64,000 nucleotides of DNA from Letharia columbiana (GCF_014066305.1 NW_023501076.1:248001-312000); one strand, 5' to 3'. Shown: positions 44,754 through 55,904, counted from the first letter of the stretch. Notes: a model not told the origin generated them from the sequence alone. Numbers and translations: made by a program.

Positions 44754-45716
44754 TTATGACCTTGGAAGAAGACTGGCGTAATCCTGGCTGTCCGGATCGA
44801 AGGCAGGGATGGCACCCGCCCTACACCACGTAGGCATTGGGTTCATTTTGAAGCCTCCCAAATCGGCAAAGCTATTCTCTCTCCAGCCCTCAATGGCCAA
44901 GACACGCGTCACTTGAGATGTGAAGGCGCAAAGGCCGTGAATTTGATTGAGGGTTTCGAAGACAACCTCCCACGTCCCCTGCGACAGGATAATATCCCCC
45001 ATCTGCAGATATTTGAACCCAGAGACCGCGTCGAGAAGAAGTAGTATACTGTTTCTGGCTCCAATGGAGATTTGTAACAACCTCAAAAGCTTCGTTATTG
45101 GCAACTGTGTTAGTTTTCAGTAAAATGGTGGTGAATGGTGGTGGGTTCAACTGCATTGTCTTTGAGAAGACCTGGTCGTGCGTGTGTTCAATGGGCGAGT
45201 TATCATACGTGACATCTGGTAGGCGTAATTCTAAGCTCTTCAAATGATTCATCCATTCCAAGGTTGCAGGAAGCGAGAGATACTCCAGACAACTCGGCGG
45301 TCGTCCTCTGGCCACAGGTCGAAAAACGAAGAACCAGCTCTTTCATTCCCAAAAGGGCGGTAATTTTGTTATCGCGGAAATGAATTGGCTTCGCGCTGCG
45401 GGTTTCGCTTCTTCCATCGAACACTTTAAAAGATATTGCAGACCGCAAATCTGGACTGGGCTGTAATACTCGAATACATCTTCGCGCCTGGACTGGAGCT
45501 GGCGCGAGGATGCGATAATGTTCTGCCCTATCGGAAATTTTCTACAGGTAATCTCGATCTATGCGTAGTCCCCAATCCCAACTTTGCGGGCTGCGTTGGA
45601 AAGTGCTCCATTTTTGAAATTGATGAGACCATTATGAAAAATTCGAGTTCACGCAGACCTTGCACCAGAAGCCCGAAGAAGTTGCCGCCCCGAAGGCACT
45701 TCGAGAGATGAAGCAA
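44754..45716 (-). pseudogene. Decayed F-box/LRR-like gene
   Basis: Successive minus-strand pieces read like the leucine-rich back half of a fungal F-box protein: 'LRGGNFFGLLVQGLRELEFF' (about 45640–45700), 'ALLGMKELVLRFS', 'LEYLSLPATLEWMNHLKSLELRLPDV' and 'LPITKLLRLLQISIGARNS', ending near 44754. One junction is explained by an intron of about 67 bases ending in CTAACACAG before 45107. The frame change near 45310 and stops near 45420 and 45530 are not. I read it as decayed. An unrecognised multi-intron gene is possible. Confidence 0.4.
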
Positions 45717-47794
45717 GAATTCTGACCCATCATACCAGCGTTGGCGGACACGGTTGCTCAGCAGTGGGTGTTATGTTACGGCTTAGAAAATTCCGAGCCT
45801 TTCTTATTTCATGAGGACAGATACGTTGGCAACAATATTCCCAACAAATGCCAGCTTTTTGACATTAAGGAAGACGATGCTGGTAAGTCGAGATTGTCCG
45901 GCCGGGTGGATATTTGGCCGGATCAGGCTATGACTTGATTGATGTCACGAGTCTCTGTTTTTTGAGCTTCATGCTTGAAAGAAGAGACTACCAGGATCAT
46001 CATGATCAGCCATCTACCCATCTACTCATCTACAGTAGATCAGTATTAGTATCGGAAAGTCCTTCATAGATCTAGGCAGCTGTGGATGAGCTTTGAGCAG
46101 GCTGAAGGAGCGTACGCCTGTCCTCAACATGGCATTGGTCCTCACTCTGTCTCTAGCGAAGCTAGTCATCCTCCCACAATCTGACCCACCGACCAACATC
46201 TGCAGTAATCCGTGATAGTGGCTGGTCTTGGAGTTGCTGCCCACGTCCCATGTATCTTGATGATTCCTCGCCAGTTTGTGACAACCCCGATGCTTTCAAT
46301 TGAGCTCTAACAACTGCAAGACTTCATCACTCCAGACCAATTCAAATTTCATCAGAAGCATTGTATAGACAGAATCAATAGCAGCATTTTGTGTACGGAA
46401 TCGATGAAGAGAATGGGTTGGAAGAATCAAAGCAGGTCTCTACCAGAAAAGAAGAGATTCGACGATTAGGTCTCTCAGTATCAAGACCGCCCAAAAAGAC
46501 TGTGCTTGTGATATTGCCGACATGGTATTGTTGGGAGAATTGTCGATAAAGTTTCTTCCGACAGCTTCTGTTGAGCAAAATCTATTCCAAGCGGCCACCC
46601 TGTCAATATTGAAAACGCCGGCAGAGTATTTCTTTCCAATCCGCGCTTTGCTGAAGGTGTCTATATGGTGTTGTGGAGATGGGCGTTTCGAGTGCCATGG
46701 TATTGTTGGGACATTGGAAGCCTGGGAGTCCTGCGCTACAGATTTGATGACAGCCCCTGGCCTACTCTTTTGTTCTTCCTATGGTGGCAATCGAAGCCAA
46801 GCTGGGTGACGGTGCGCTGAATGTAAAGCTTTATTCCATGCCTCTGCATAAATTCGACTGGGCACAGACACGCAGCAGTTTGCTTGGCCACAGTTCTTAG
46901 GAGCTCCTTGCATGCTGTACGTTCCTAGGCTCAAGTACAACTAGTGCCAGCATATTGACTTGTGGTCTAAGCTCTTTCAGCTCTGCACCATGAGACAGAT
47001 CGAACTCGCCGCCCTCGCCGAGTCTAATAACAAGGCTATCCTCCTTTCCTTTATTAGGACTACAATTTCTCCTCTCTCTTTTCCTTTTCTTACTCCTGCG
47101 TGAACATCAAAGGTATCAATATGTCGCAAAGACGCAAGGGTGTTTCTGGGTCGTCTGTGGGAGTACCACTCTTTCCGTTGTCTTTTTCACTCTCGTCTAC
47201 GGCTCCAAGGATTGGCTGCATGATTGGGTCGGGGCCAACAGGAGGCACTTGCAGGGTGCGTGTAATCGATTTTACTCGCTTTGAGGGGAAATACCTGCTT
47301 TGTGACACGGGTAAGCGGCGTACTAATGAATGGTGGCAGGAACTGTCATCGGAAACTGATATTGCCACGATCTCATTGGTCTTGTACTCTTTGAGCCGTC
47401 GGGATATGGTTTGCTCTACGGACGTTGCTCGAGTGAACCGAGGTCTTTGCGAACACGTGAAAACGGCGTGGTACGCCAAAATTGCCAGTCTTGCTGCTCT
47501 CCGCAATCAATGAAGTCGCCTATGACGAAATGCGAAGAGTGGAGTCAGGAGGTGGCAAGATATTCCGCGCATGTATCGTTTCACGCGCTTCCACTAATGC
47601 CACTGTGACGTGCAGCAAATCCCTTTCTTGATACACGCGGTCTGCGGATGCAACTACCCGGTTTCGGATATTCATGAAGAAGTTTATTCGATGATGGGGT
47701 TTTCAACAATGATCTTCTGCGTCTTCTGCCACCACTGGTTGATATCAGGTACATGTCTGTGAGTGTCCTTTCGTCGATATCCCTCTCAATCGAC
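45717..47794. other. 2.1-kb region without a confident gene
   Basis: Scattered open frames (46375–46578 minus, 46522–46809 plus, 47090–47513 both strands) show no domain, signal peptide or consistent splice sites. The end is the promoter side of the secreted-protein gene at 47795. Confidence 0.45.
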
Positions 47795-48984
47795 ATGGAT
47801 ATTGTAGAACATTTGGCGCCATTGCGTCCTCTTGCTCTAATCATCTTGCTTGCATTACATACAAAGGCTCTTGTGCTACATGGTCCGTCTCCATCCTCGC
47901 TCAATACTCCTCGAGTCATATCGCGTGCTGAGCAGGCTGCTACCCTGGAGTCGTACACAGGAATTGGAACCCCGTGAGCACTGATAAACTTTATCATCTC
48001 TCGCACGGCCATACTTACTCTTTGCATAGTCCTGTTGTCCAAGGTTGGCAATTGTTAACCACCAATCTACCACTCCAGTACACGCCAACAGGATCCCACA
48101 CTACCCTCCAGCTTACCCTGAAAGACAACAAGGCTCAGAATATTGATCCATCCATGATCTACAACTTGGCTGTACTGGGTCTGGCAGATATTGCAAGTTC
48201 GACTGTTACGCATAATGGAAACAAGAACCTTCCGCGTTCAGGCCAAAAACCCTCGACCTTTGCGACCTCATATCCACCTTCGAATCTTCAGTTCATGATG
48301 ACTGCATCGGATGATCTGCCTGTTTATTCAGTGGCAGACGTTCTGAGGGGTATGCAGGAGTTGACTCATCACCTTTACTTCTTGGAGTTGACCTTCGAGG
48401 TCTTCAGTGACATAAGTAAGACAAGTTCTCCACTCGCGAGTGGATGTCTGGCGTTCCACTGTGGCTCTCAAGACGAAAGCATGAATACTAGAGATTTAGA
48501 GTTTGCCAACTCCTCCGCCGCCAATGCTTCAACTGCACCGTCGAGACAACTCCAACAGCTAACGACCTTTGACGAACTCGACGCCGTAGCTGTGACCTAC
48601 TATGACCTCAAGAGCCCCTTTCCCGTACATGATCAGAGCTTTGCAGATATCGCCACTCGCATGCTCGCCGATATTACAAACCTCATCATTGCCTACCACG
48701 GTGATGGCCTGCTCCCTTTCTATGGCTCCGGCAATAAACACCTTCTTCGCTACGTGGATACGTGGGGATCAAATCTGACGATCTCCCTTCTTCCGTTGAA
48801 CCTCATGAGAGTCAACTTCACTCTCGGTCAAGCCGCCATGGCTCTGAAAACTACACAAAAAAGATTGCAGAACGGACCCATGATGGAATCAAAATTGGAG
48901 ATTATGGTGGATGACTCCATGGTCGGTTGGGGCTGTTTGAGCTACGCAAACGCGAGTGCTTGGCGGTGCGTGATGTTGACGTGA
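47795..48984 (+). CDS. Secreted protein of unknown function
   Basis: Two exons (47795–47973 and 48030–48984) encode 377 residues. The 56-base intron starts GTGAGC and ends CATAG. Joining gives 'YTGIGTPPVVQGWQLL' in frame. ATG 47795 gives a good signal peptide ('LRPLALIILLALHTKALVLH'). A start at 47753 in the same frame would place 14 residues before it. The mature part has about five Asn-X-Ser/Thr sites ('NSSAANAS', 'NLTISLL', 'NFTLGQ', 'NASAW') and ends 'MVDDSMVGWGCLSYANASAW'. I do not recognise a family. It may be a surface or secreted fungal protein. Confidence 0.7.
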
Positions 48985-49522
48985 TATACTAAACGATCTG
49001 TCCACTTGGCCCACCATTGTGGAACTATTCCTCAACCAGGTCCCGCACATCAAGGACGAACCGTTGCAAGGTCCGCTATCTCACGCTCTGATTGGAAGAA
49101 CATAGGAGGCACGGCTTATAGGAGGTTTTCTCGAGCAAGCTACATGTGTAAATAGTGGTAAGCTGGGATCAAGGCTGGACTTTGTGACCGCACGGGTAAG
49201 TGGTGGGTGACAGAATTGGGGGTGCGACGGGATTTTTACAGTTGCATGAAATCTGCAGGCTTATCGCAAATTCGAATGGACATTCCTTGCGGATCTACGC
49301 GAGAGACAAAAGTTCGCCAGCGCCAAAAACAATTGTCGGGAATATATTTGAGTCCGACCGAGCGAAGCAACGTGTCTCCAACCGAATTGGAGCGCCAAGT
49401 CCAAGATAACAGGTAGTTATCATTGTTGATAACAGAAACCTGCGCCCTACCGCATCACGATCTTGGAGACGGGTTTGAGAACCACGGAAGCATTTCAGGG
49501 TCCGGACCGTTGATTGGCAGTC
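48985..49522. other. Intergenic, no gene seen
   Basis: This is the 3' flank of the secreted-protein gene. Frames at 49200–49416 are open in two phases and look non-coding. Confidence 0.5.
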
Positions 49523-49790
49523 CCTTTTCGCATGTCGCCACCGGAGCATTGACAAGGTCCCTGCGTTGTGTTCCAATGCTACAAACAGTCGCACTGCAGT
49601 GCGATCGGATCTGAAATGTATACCTACTCTTCATAAGTAGATCTTCTTATTTTCTTCCTTTTCGCATGTCGCCACCGGAGCATTGACAAGGTCCCTGCGT
49701 TGTGTTCCAATGCTACAAACAGTCGCACTGCAGTGCGATCGGATCTGAAATGTATACCTACTCTTCATAAGTAGATCTTCTTATTTTCTT
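49523..49790. repeat. 134-bp perfect tandem duplication upstream of a secreted-protein gene
   Basis: Positions 49523–49656 are repeated directly at 49657–49790 with no difference that I can see. Each copy includes the palindrome CGCACTGCAGTGCG and the run CATAAGTAGATCTTCTTATT. The second copy ends 47 bases before the ATG at 49838, so the duplication lies in the promoter or leader. Confidence 0.93.
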
Positions 49791-49837
49791 CCTTTCCTCC
49801 GAAACCAGTCTCCGCAATCCCATCCCCAGCCCCCAAA

Positions 49838-50643
49838 ATGCCGTCCTCCGCAGTCCAACCCCTTGCCCTCATCTTAACCTTATTCTTCCTCTCCCTTCTC
49901 TCCTCCCTCCCACCCTCCGCCGCCTCCGCCATGTGCAGCGAGCTCTACGGGCACCCCCAACAACAAGCCTGCTGGCAAATGTTTCACGGCCCCGATGGCA
50001 TCCCCTCCGACGCAAACAGTCATCTCTTCTCTCTTCCTCTACGCCGAAGGCCGCCGAGCATACTGACGAGCCAATGGCGAAGGAAGCAGCGGTTGCCGTT
50101 TTTGAGGTCGAATGGTGAGTGATGATTTGGCTCAAGCTTGCAGGAAATGGAGTATACGCTAATGACTCTGGAACTCCGTCAGGGGGTTGCAACCTGGCGC
50201 TATTGGCTATCGAGCTCGTCGACCAGACTATCACATACGACACCACCACCTGGGCCGACACCGTCGAAAGCGGCTCCCTGATCTACAACCAATGCGTCTC
50301 CCCCACAGAAACCGAAGGCGGATTCCACATCCCTTCGGGTGGATACGTCCTCACCGGTAGGTGAATCTCGCGACCCTCGACTCTCCAGCTGGCTCTTACA
50401 CTGCTGACATGCACGCATTGCGGGCACATAGGCGACCACGGCCGCCTCGCCCTCCTCCTCTACGCCTCCGGCTCCACCTACGACCGACAAGTTCAAGCGG
50501 ACCTCGCGAGCGGGAGGACCGTTGTTGCGGAGCAGGATCCTGGGGATGGAAGTATCGATATTTCGGCCAACACTACGACCGCAAATACCTTGAACAATCT
50601 CCTCGGTCCAATTCTCCCAAGAGCTCGGATCAAGGGTAGATAG
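49838..50643 (+). CDS. Small secreted protein of unknown function
   Basis: Three exons (49838–50114, 50183–50356, 50432–50643) encode 220 residues. Introns start GTGAGT and GTAGGT and end CGTCAG and CATAG. Both junctions fall within glycine codons and keep frame. A strong signal peptide ('LALILTLFFLSLLSSLPPSA') ends near residue 31. The mature protein contains 'CSELYGHPQQQACWQM', 'QWRRKQRLPFLRSNGGCNLA', 'LIYNQCVSP' and 'GGYVLTGDHGRLALLLYASG'. It has four or more Cys, as in fungal secreted proteins, and no transmembrane helix. An effector role is possible but cannot be shown from sequence. Confidence 0.75.
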
Positions 50644-51556
50644 AGCAGAACCTTCAAAATGCGTGCGATCCTGACCAGGCGTTAGGTTTGTCAGACTGAG
50701 GTCGTCGATCTTCGTTGAAAGAATGTGTCGCACGATGTTGGTTCCGTGGATGGGTAATCCCGTCCATGGATGAGGTATAGTACCAAATCCGACACACCTT
50801 ATCATACCTCTCGTGGGCCAATCAGGCTCCAGATTACGTACCTTGTTCACGGATGAGATGGTCTTACTCCGTGGACGAAAGACAGCCCCCACTTCCACTT
50901 CCTCGTCTTCCAAACGATCCTGAGGGTCTACAGCAGTGTGCCGGGCCCCGGCTCCTTCGTCTACATTCCTCATCATCTTCTCACACCTCGACGGCGTCAC
51001 CGGCTGCGTTTTATCGCACATAGCTAGGTACATACTTACACTCTTGTCGTTTCTTCGGATGATAAGTGTCCCTGGAGCCGGCCTTGGTCACTTGCAAGTC
51101 TGGAGTGACTGGAGCTCGGCGTGAGGGGGGTTCTCTATCTGTGTGGATAGCCCGCCGACGGTCGGGACTATGACGGACCCCAAAAAAAGGCGCAGCTCCT
51201 AATGGCTGGACACCAGAAGTTTTTCCGTCAGTACCTACAAGCATGCCAGGATTCTTCCCTAGGCCAGTAGAGTCCCGGTCTCCTGGCGCCTTCGTCGGGT
51301 ATGAGTCTTCTCGATCCGTCCACGGATGGTGGCCCCATTCATATCCGCCACACTTCCTAAGAATTATCGATGAACGGGATACTTATCGATGGACGTGGTG
51401 ACTGGATCCATGGACGGGAGCGATACATGAGTGGTGTGCAGCCAAACCAGGCGTTTTAATATATTGAAGGGACCACTGATTTCTTCGAACCTTCTGGGAC
51501 GTTGTTATTTGACTCACAGCGGTCGACGAGGTGAATGGGTGTATGAGGTCGCTGGG
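50644..51556. other. Intergenic, no gene seen
   Basis: No frame with domain or splice support. It ends at the 10-base target duplication GGTCGCTGGG (51547–51556) of the TIR element. Confidence 0.5.
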
Positions 51557-52486
51557 GGGCAAATTACAAATTCATACCCCATCTTACATTTCCATACCCC
51601 TCACCGAAAGAATGGGTTAGTTGTCCCATTCATGAAAAACACGCGTCAACGCACGATAGGGGCCCACATAGAGTGTAGATAGTGGTTGGGCCGTCTCACG
51701 CCGGGGATGGCAAAGCCTAAATAGGCCTAAATAGAGGCCTGAACAGGCATATTTCTCGTACCCCAGCGCAAGAAAACTCCCATGCCTATGGCATAGACCT
51801 GGAGTGAAATGATAGCTAGCTATGTATAGGTGTGGGTGGGTGGGACAAAAAGTGTGCAATGGCTCTGAAAGAGACGAAATCGAATGAAGAGCCATTGACA
51901 GGTGCAAAACAGGTGGCTATATAGCTCGTACTGGACACCTGTCCCCAACCCCTTACCGGGGTACCAACAGGGTACCAACAAGGTACCAACAGGGTCATGA
52001 TGTCATGTGACCCACTAACCCCCAGTCCCACTTGGCAGTATGAATTTGTAAGTTGCCAGTCTTTGGGGTATGAATTTGTAAGTTACCATTTTTTGGGGTA
52101 TGAAAATGTAAGATACCATCAACTTATAGATCTAGTTATCCCTATACCTGTAGATCATTAGAAGGGTATTTAGGGTGTTCCAGGCTACCTACCCCAATTG
52201 TTAGTAACCCGAGTTACCGCTAAAGGGTTGAATAGGGGTGTTTGTACTTCACGCTGCAGACATCCCTAAGGGGCCCCGCAGAGCCCCCGGAGGAATAATT
52301 CCTAACACCAACCCGCCCTATAGATGGCAACTTACAAAATCATACCCCCATTAATGGTATCTTACAAAATCATACCCCTATTAGTGGCATCTTACAAAAT
52401 CATACCCCGTTGGGGTATGAAAATGTAAGATGGGGTATGAATTTGTAAGGATCGCATAGTTTGGGGTATGAAAATGTAATTCGCCC
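51557..52486. mobile_element. Mutator-like TIR element (MITE), copy 2, with nested insertion
   Basis: This 930-bp non-autonomous element is bounded by imperfect 24-bp terminal inverted repeats. The left end begins GGGCAAATTACAAATTCATA. The right end in reverse complement begins GGGCGAATTACATTTTCATA. Exact 10-bp target duplications GGTCGCTGGG flank it at 51547–51556 and 52487–52496. Duplications of 9–11 bp are characteristic of the Mutator superfamily. The interior holds about ten copies of a motif close to GGGGTATGAAAATGTAAG in both orientations, so long hairpins can form. It encodes no transposase. A stretch at 51640–52031 belongs to another repeat family and looks like a later insertion. 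Confidence 0.82.
51640..52031. repeat. Solo A–x–B end repeat of the tyrosine-recombinase retroelement family
   Basis: This lies inside the TIR element and aligns with the left end of the retroelement at 55333–55749. Shared stretches include AGAAAACTCCCATG, GACCTGGAGTGAAATGA, AGGTGTGGGTGGGTGGGA, GACGAAATCGAATGAAGAGC, GGTGCAAAACAGGTGGCTAT and GGACACCTGTCCCCAACCCC, ending CCCACTAACCCCCAGTCCCAC. The left part (A region) is more diverged, so its start is approximate. The copy is related but not identical to the element downstream. Confidence 0.7.
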
Positions 52487-53257
52487 GGTCGCTGGGGGTG
52501 CAACCTTCTACACCGGCAATCTCTCAGACAAAGAGTAGCAGCTTCAGAAATTAAAAAAAACATCTGACTTACATGGTGAACTTGAATGTTGAGGAGAAAG
52601 ATAATGTTGCTCCGCTTAATACTCGGTGATGGTTATGATTTCTATTACTGTCAGTGTCATGCTGACTCTGTGTACGGATCAAATGCCGTGGCCTAGCTTG
52701 AAGTGGTCCTTGTAGCCGGAGCCTCCCGTGGACCGCTGCAGGTTTTAGCGAAAGGCTTTCGGCTGTCCAGACTCGGAAAACGTCATGCAACTTGCTTTCC
52801 AATCCGACCAAAAATAAGTAGCTTTGCAGTAGTCCATTCAGTTAATTCATTAATTACTTACAGTAACAGTATACATATTCCTTCACTATCTCCTTAGTCT
52901 TCAGCCTTCAGCCTTCAGCCTTCACCCTTGTCTGCCTTTTTAGCAGACATCGAATATCTTTGTCTGTCTGTTAATGGACCCTTACTGCTCAAGAGAGCAT
53001 GGCCCCCCCCCACACCACCTGCCCCATATAGCCTGGATGCGCTTACACCCGTCTGACCTCGACCATCTGCAATACCCGAAGCTGACTGCATAAGCTGATT
53101 AAATCTAGTCTTGCTGCTCTCTATTTTTACATATGACAGTCTAATCACTAACACATTTATTCTCTATATATTGAGCCTTTTTTGTACCTTCATCAAATCT
53201 CCTGTCCGCAATCCATCTGAGTACCAAACCAAGTCTCATAAATAAAAAACTAATTGA
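52487..53257. other. Promoter side of the GMC oxidoreductase gene
   Basis: No gene is seen. It begins with the right target duplication of the TIR element and ends at the GMC oxidoreductase ATG. A triplet of CTTCAG repeats lies at about 52899–52922. Confidence 0.5.
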
Positions 53258-54925
53258 ATGGCTGCCGTGTTGTGCTCTCTCCTTCTCCTTCAAGCTGTTG
53301 GCTTGGTCTGTGCCTCTCCCGTTCAGCCTCAATCATGGACGACTACTCTATGGGATGTGATCGTGGTCGGTGCCGGTCCCGCGGGGATCATCGTCGCGAG
53401 CCGGCTGAGTGAGAGCGGAACGAAGAAAGTCCTCCTCCTCGAGGGAGGCGGGCCATCCTACGGCATCACCGGAGGAACCGAGAGACCGCAGTGGTTGGTC
53501 GGCACAAATTTGAGCCGTGTCGACGTACCAGGGCTCTATGATACCATTTTTTCCGGTCCAACCAATTTGACCTGTGGCCCCAACGAGGTGAACGCTTTCG
53601 TGGGTTGCTCCATCGGCGGTTCCAGCGCCATCAATGCCGGATTGTTTTTTCAGCCACCGGAATCGGATTTTGACACCTATTTCCCCGCGGGCTGGAAGTA
53701 TGCTGATGTCCTGCCTTCCATCAACCGGCTCTATCAGACGCAGCCCTCCAGCGACATCACTTCCGAGAATGACATCCTGTATGAGCAATCCGGATATACG
53801 GCGGCCAAGGAGTGGCTTGTGACCGGTGCCGGCTTTTCTGAAGTCGCCATCAATACAGACTCTGCAAACAAAACCAAAGTCTTTGGCCATCCCATATACG
53901 ATTACAAGAACGGTCAGCGCGGCGGGCCCGCCATCAGCTACCTGCAAACGGCCTTGACCCGCTCAAACTTCCACCTGCAAAGCGGCGTCTGGGTCAACCG
54001 CGTCCTTCGCACAGGCAGTGTAGCCACAGGCGTCGTCGCCAACGCGAGCGGTGTCATATCCACCGTTTCTCTATCCCCCAACGGAAGAGTCATCATCAGC
54101 AACGGCGCCTTGAAGTCCCCAGAGCTCTTAATGAAATCCGGCATCGGCGACCCGGCCGTCTTGGAACGCCTCCAACAAGCCAACAAGCTCGGCGGCCTCC
54201 CCGCTTCCGCCTGGATCAACAACACCGCCGTCGGCGCCGGCCTCTTCGACAACCCAAACACCTTCATCGAACTCTCCAGCCCCTCCGTCCAATCCTACAC
54301 CTACACCTACAACGACCCTATCCCCGCCGACGCCTCCCTGTACCTGAAAAGCCGCTCCGGCCCATACTCCTTCGCCTCCGAAATCAGCGTCTTCTGGGAC
54401 TACGTCCCGCACGCCGACGGCACCCGAGCCGGCATGCAGGGCACCATCGGCACCGCCGGCTACGACGGCTACACCACCGACCAAACCGTCACCCTCAACA
54501 TCTACGGCACCTCGGGCCTGAAATCCTCCGGCACCGTCGTCCTCGACGCCGACTTCGTCCCCGGGCCCCAGGGCGTCTACTTCAGCGACCCGCAGGACGC
54601 GCAGGACATCGCGGCCTTCATCCACGCCATCTTCGCCGCCCTGCCCGCGTCGAACCTCGCCCCGCTCAATATCCCGGCCGCGGCGTCCACGGCGCAGATC
54701 CTGACGTACATCACGACGCCGTCGGCGTACACGGAGGGCGAGGTCAACCACTGGTCCAGCTCGTGCCGGTTGGGGCGCTGCGTGGATGCGAACACGACGG
54801 TCATCGGGATGCGGAATCTGAACGTTGTGGATGCGTCCATCGTGGAGCCGTTCACGGTCAATCCGCAGTTCGGCGTCATGGTGGCGGCGGAGAGGGCGGC
54901 GGAGCTGATTGCCTTGTTGATGTGA
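53258..54925 (+). CDS. Secreted GMC oxidoreductase (AA3, cellobiose-dehydrogenase-like flavodomain)
   Basis: This FAD enzyme oxidises an alcohol or sugar substrate outside the cell. It has one exon and 555 residues, the usual length of a GMC flavoprotein. A signal peptide (MAAVLCSLLLLQAVGLVCAS) is followed by the FAD dinucleotide-binding block 'VIVVGAGPAGIIVASRL' (residues 34–50). Then come 'GCSIGGSSAINAG', the GMC second signature region 'SNGALKSPELLMKSGIGD', and a C-terminal block 'VNHWSSSCRLGRCVD' with catalytic-type His498, and Asn535 in 'TVNPQFGVMVAAERAAELI'. His plus Asn is the pairing seen in cellobiose dehydrogenase. No haem domain or cellulose-binding module is attached. The substrate is not decidable. 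The second half is much more GC-rich at third positions than the first. The gene is flanked by mobile elements on both sides. Confidence 0.9.
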   Translation: MAAVLCSLLLLQAVGLVCASPVQPQSWTTTLWDVIVVGAGPAGIIVASRLSESGTKKVLLLEGGGPSYGITGGTERPQWLVGTNLSRVDVPGLYDTIFSGPTNLTCGPNEVNAFVGCSIGGSSAINAGLFFQPPESDFDTYFPAGWKYADVLPSINRLYQTQPSSDITSENDILYEQSGYTAAKEWLVTGAGFSEVAINTDSANKTKVFGHPIYDYKNGQRGGPAISYLQTALTRSNFHLQSGVWVNRVLRTGSVATGVVANASGVISTVSLSPNGRVIISNGALKSPELLMKSGIGDPAVLERLQQANKLGGLPASAWINNTAVGAGLFDNPNTFIELSSPSVQSYTYTYNDPIPADASLYLKSRSGPYSFASEISVFWDYVPHADGTRAGMQGTIGTAGYDGYTTDQTVTLNIYGTSGLKSSGTVVLDADFVPGPQGVYFSDPQDAQDIAAFIHAIFAALPASNLAPLNIPAAASTAQILTYITTPSAYTEGEVNHWSSSCRLGRCVDANTTVIGMRNLNVVDASIVEPFTVNPQFGVMVAAERAAELIALLM

Positions 54926-55332
54926 GTGTGGTTGGAAGCGGCTGGGAAGTAGTTCGATCGGATGTTTCATGAATTGTATCGGTGTCGCTGCTCCAACTTA
55001 ACCACATCATTCGCTGCCATTGTGCCCCGTAGCGCAGCAGATGTTCCACTCCCTGATCTCGATATCCGTTTTCGTCTAGTAACACTTTCGCGGCATACGA
55101 CCCTCGAGTAACCATCTCCCCCGTATTCCCTTCCACCCGTTTAGCCATCCTTACGTCCGTCCTCTGTATCAGTACTCACTTCCCCTTACCGCTCCTACCA
55201 TATTCTCCCTTCCCTCCCCACCAACCATCCAACTCCACCGCCTACCTGCCACTGCCCCTGCTCCTGCTGTCGAAAGATACGAAAACGACACCTACCTCCT
55301 TTAATTTCATTTGCTCTTGACCTCACGACGAC
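54926..55332. other. 3' flank of the GMC oxidoreductase gene
   Basis: Pyrimidine-rich non-coding DNA. It ends at the left end of the retroelement. No clear target duplication of the retroelement was found, as expected for tyrosine-recombinase insertion. Confidence 0.5.
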
Positions 55333-55487
55333 TTAGTGCTCGCAAACAGTGAGGCCATACACAAAACAACGCATGCACAAGTAGATATGTAGATAGATGA
55401 TTGGGCATATCCAACACTGGGGCAGCTAAGACCTTTTTGGACATGCAAATAGTCCAAAAAAAGGCCCCCCAGCGCTAGAAAACTCCC
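55333..55487. repeat. Split direct repeat A, outer copy
   Basis: 155 bp beginning TTAGTGCTCGCAAACAGTGA and ending GCTAGAAAACTCCC. It matches the inner copy at 55750–55904 apart from a few substitutions (for example GATTGGG versus GATTAGG). Confidence 0.9.
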
Positions 55488-55546
55488 ATGTCTGAGCGAC
55501 ATGACCTGGAGTGAAATGAGGCTATATACAGGTGTGGGTGGGTGGG

Positions 55547-55749
55547 AGAAAAATGATATGGCTCTGACAGAGACGAAATCGAATGAAGAGCCGTTGACAG
55601 GTGCAAAACAGGTGGCTATATAGCTCGTACTAGACACCTATCCCCAACCCCTTGCCGGGGTACCAACAGGGGTACCAACAAGGGTACCAACAGCCACCAA
55701 CGCTATGGCCTCATAATGGACCCACTAACCCACAGTCCCACTGTTGCGA
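55547..55749. repeat. Split direct repeat B, inner copy
   Basis: 203 bp beginning AGAAAAATGATATGGCTCTG and ending CCCACTGTTGCGA. It directly abuts the second A repeat and matches the outer B at 59892–60094 nearly perfectly. It contains three spaced copies of GGTACCAACA. Confidence 0.9.
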
Positions 55750-55904
55750 TTAGTGCTCGCAAACAGTGAGGCCATACACAAAACAACGCATGCACAAGTA
55801 GATATGTAGATAGATGATTAGGCATATCCAACACTAGAGCAGCTAAGACCTTTTTGGACATGCAAATAGTCCAAAAAAAGGCCCCCCAGCGCTAGAAAAC
55901 TCCC
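55750..55904. repeat. Split direct repeat A, inner copy
   Basis: 155 bp, second copy of the A repeat, immediately adjacent to B at 55749. The B·A junction here corresponds to the joined ends of a circular intermediate in the accepted model for such elements. Confidence 0.9.

Noticed and set aside
51617..51907. Possible small protein on the minus strand inside the TIR element
   Set aside because: It lies within the nested end repeat. The same frame appears in the repeat at 55323–55637, so it is repeat sequence, not a gene.
54128..54970. 280-codon antisense open frame over the GMC oxidoreductase
   Set aside because: It is a shadow of GC-rich third positions in the real gene. The peptide is Val/Gly/Asp/Arg-rich with no domain.
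55333..55904. Reading the A and B repeats as ordinary LTRs
   Set aside because: LTRs would place the same whole repeat at both ends. Here A occurs twice on the left and B once on each side of the coding region. A recombinase is present instead of an integrase.
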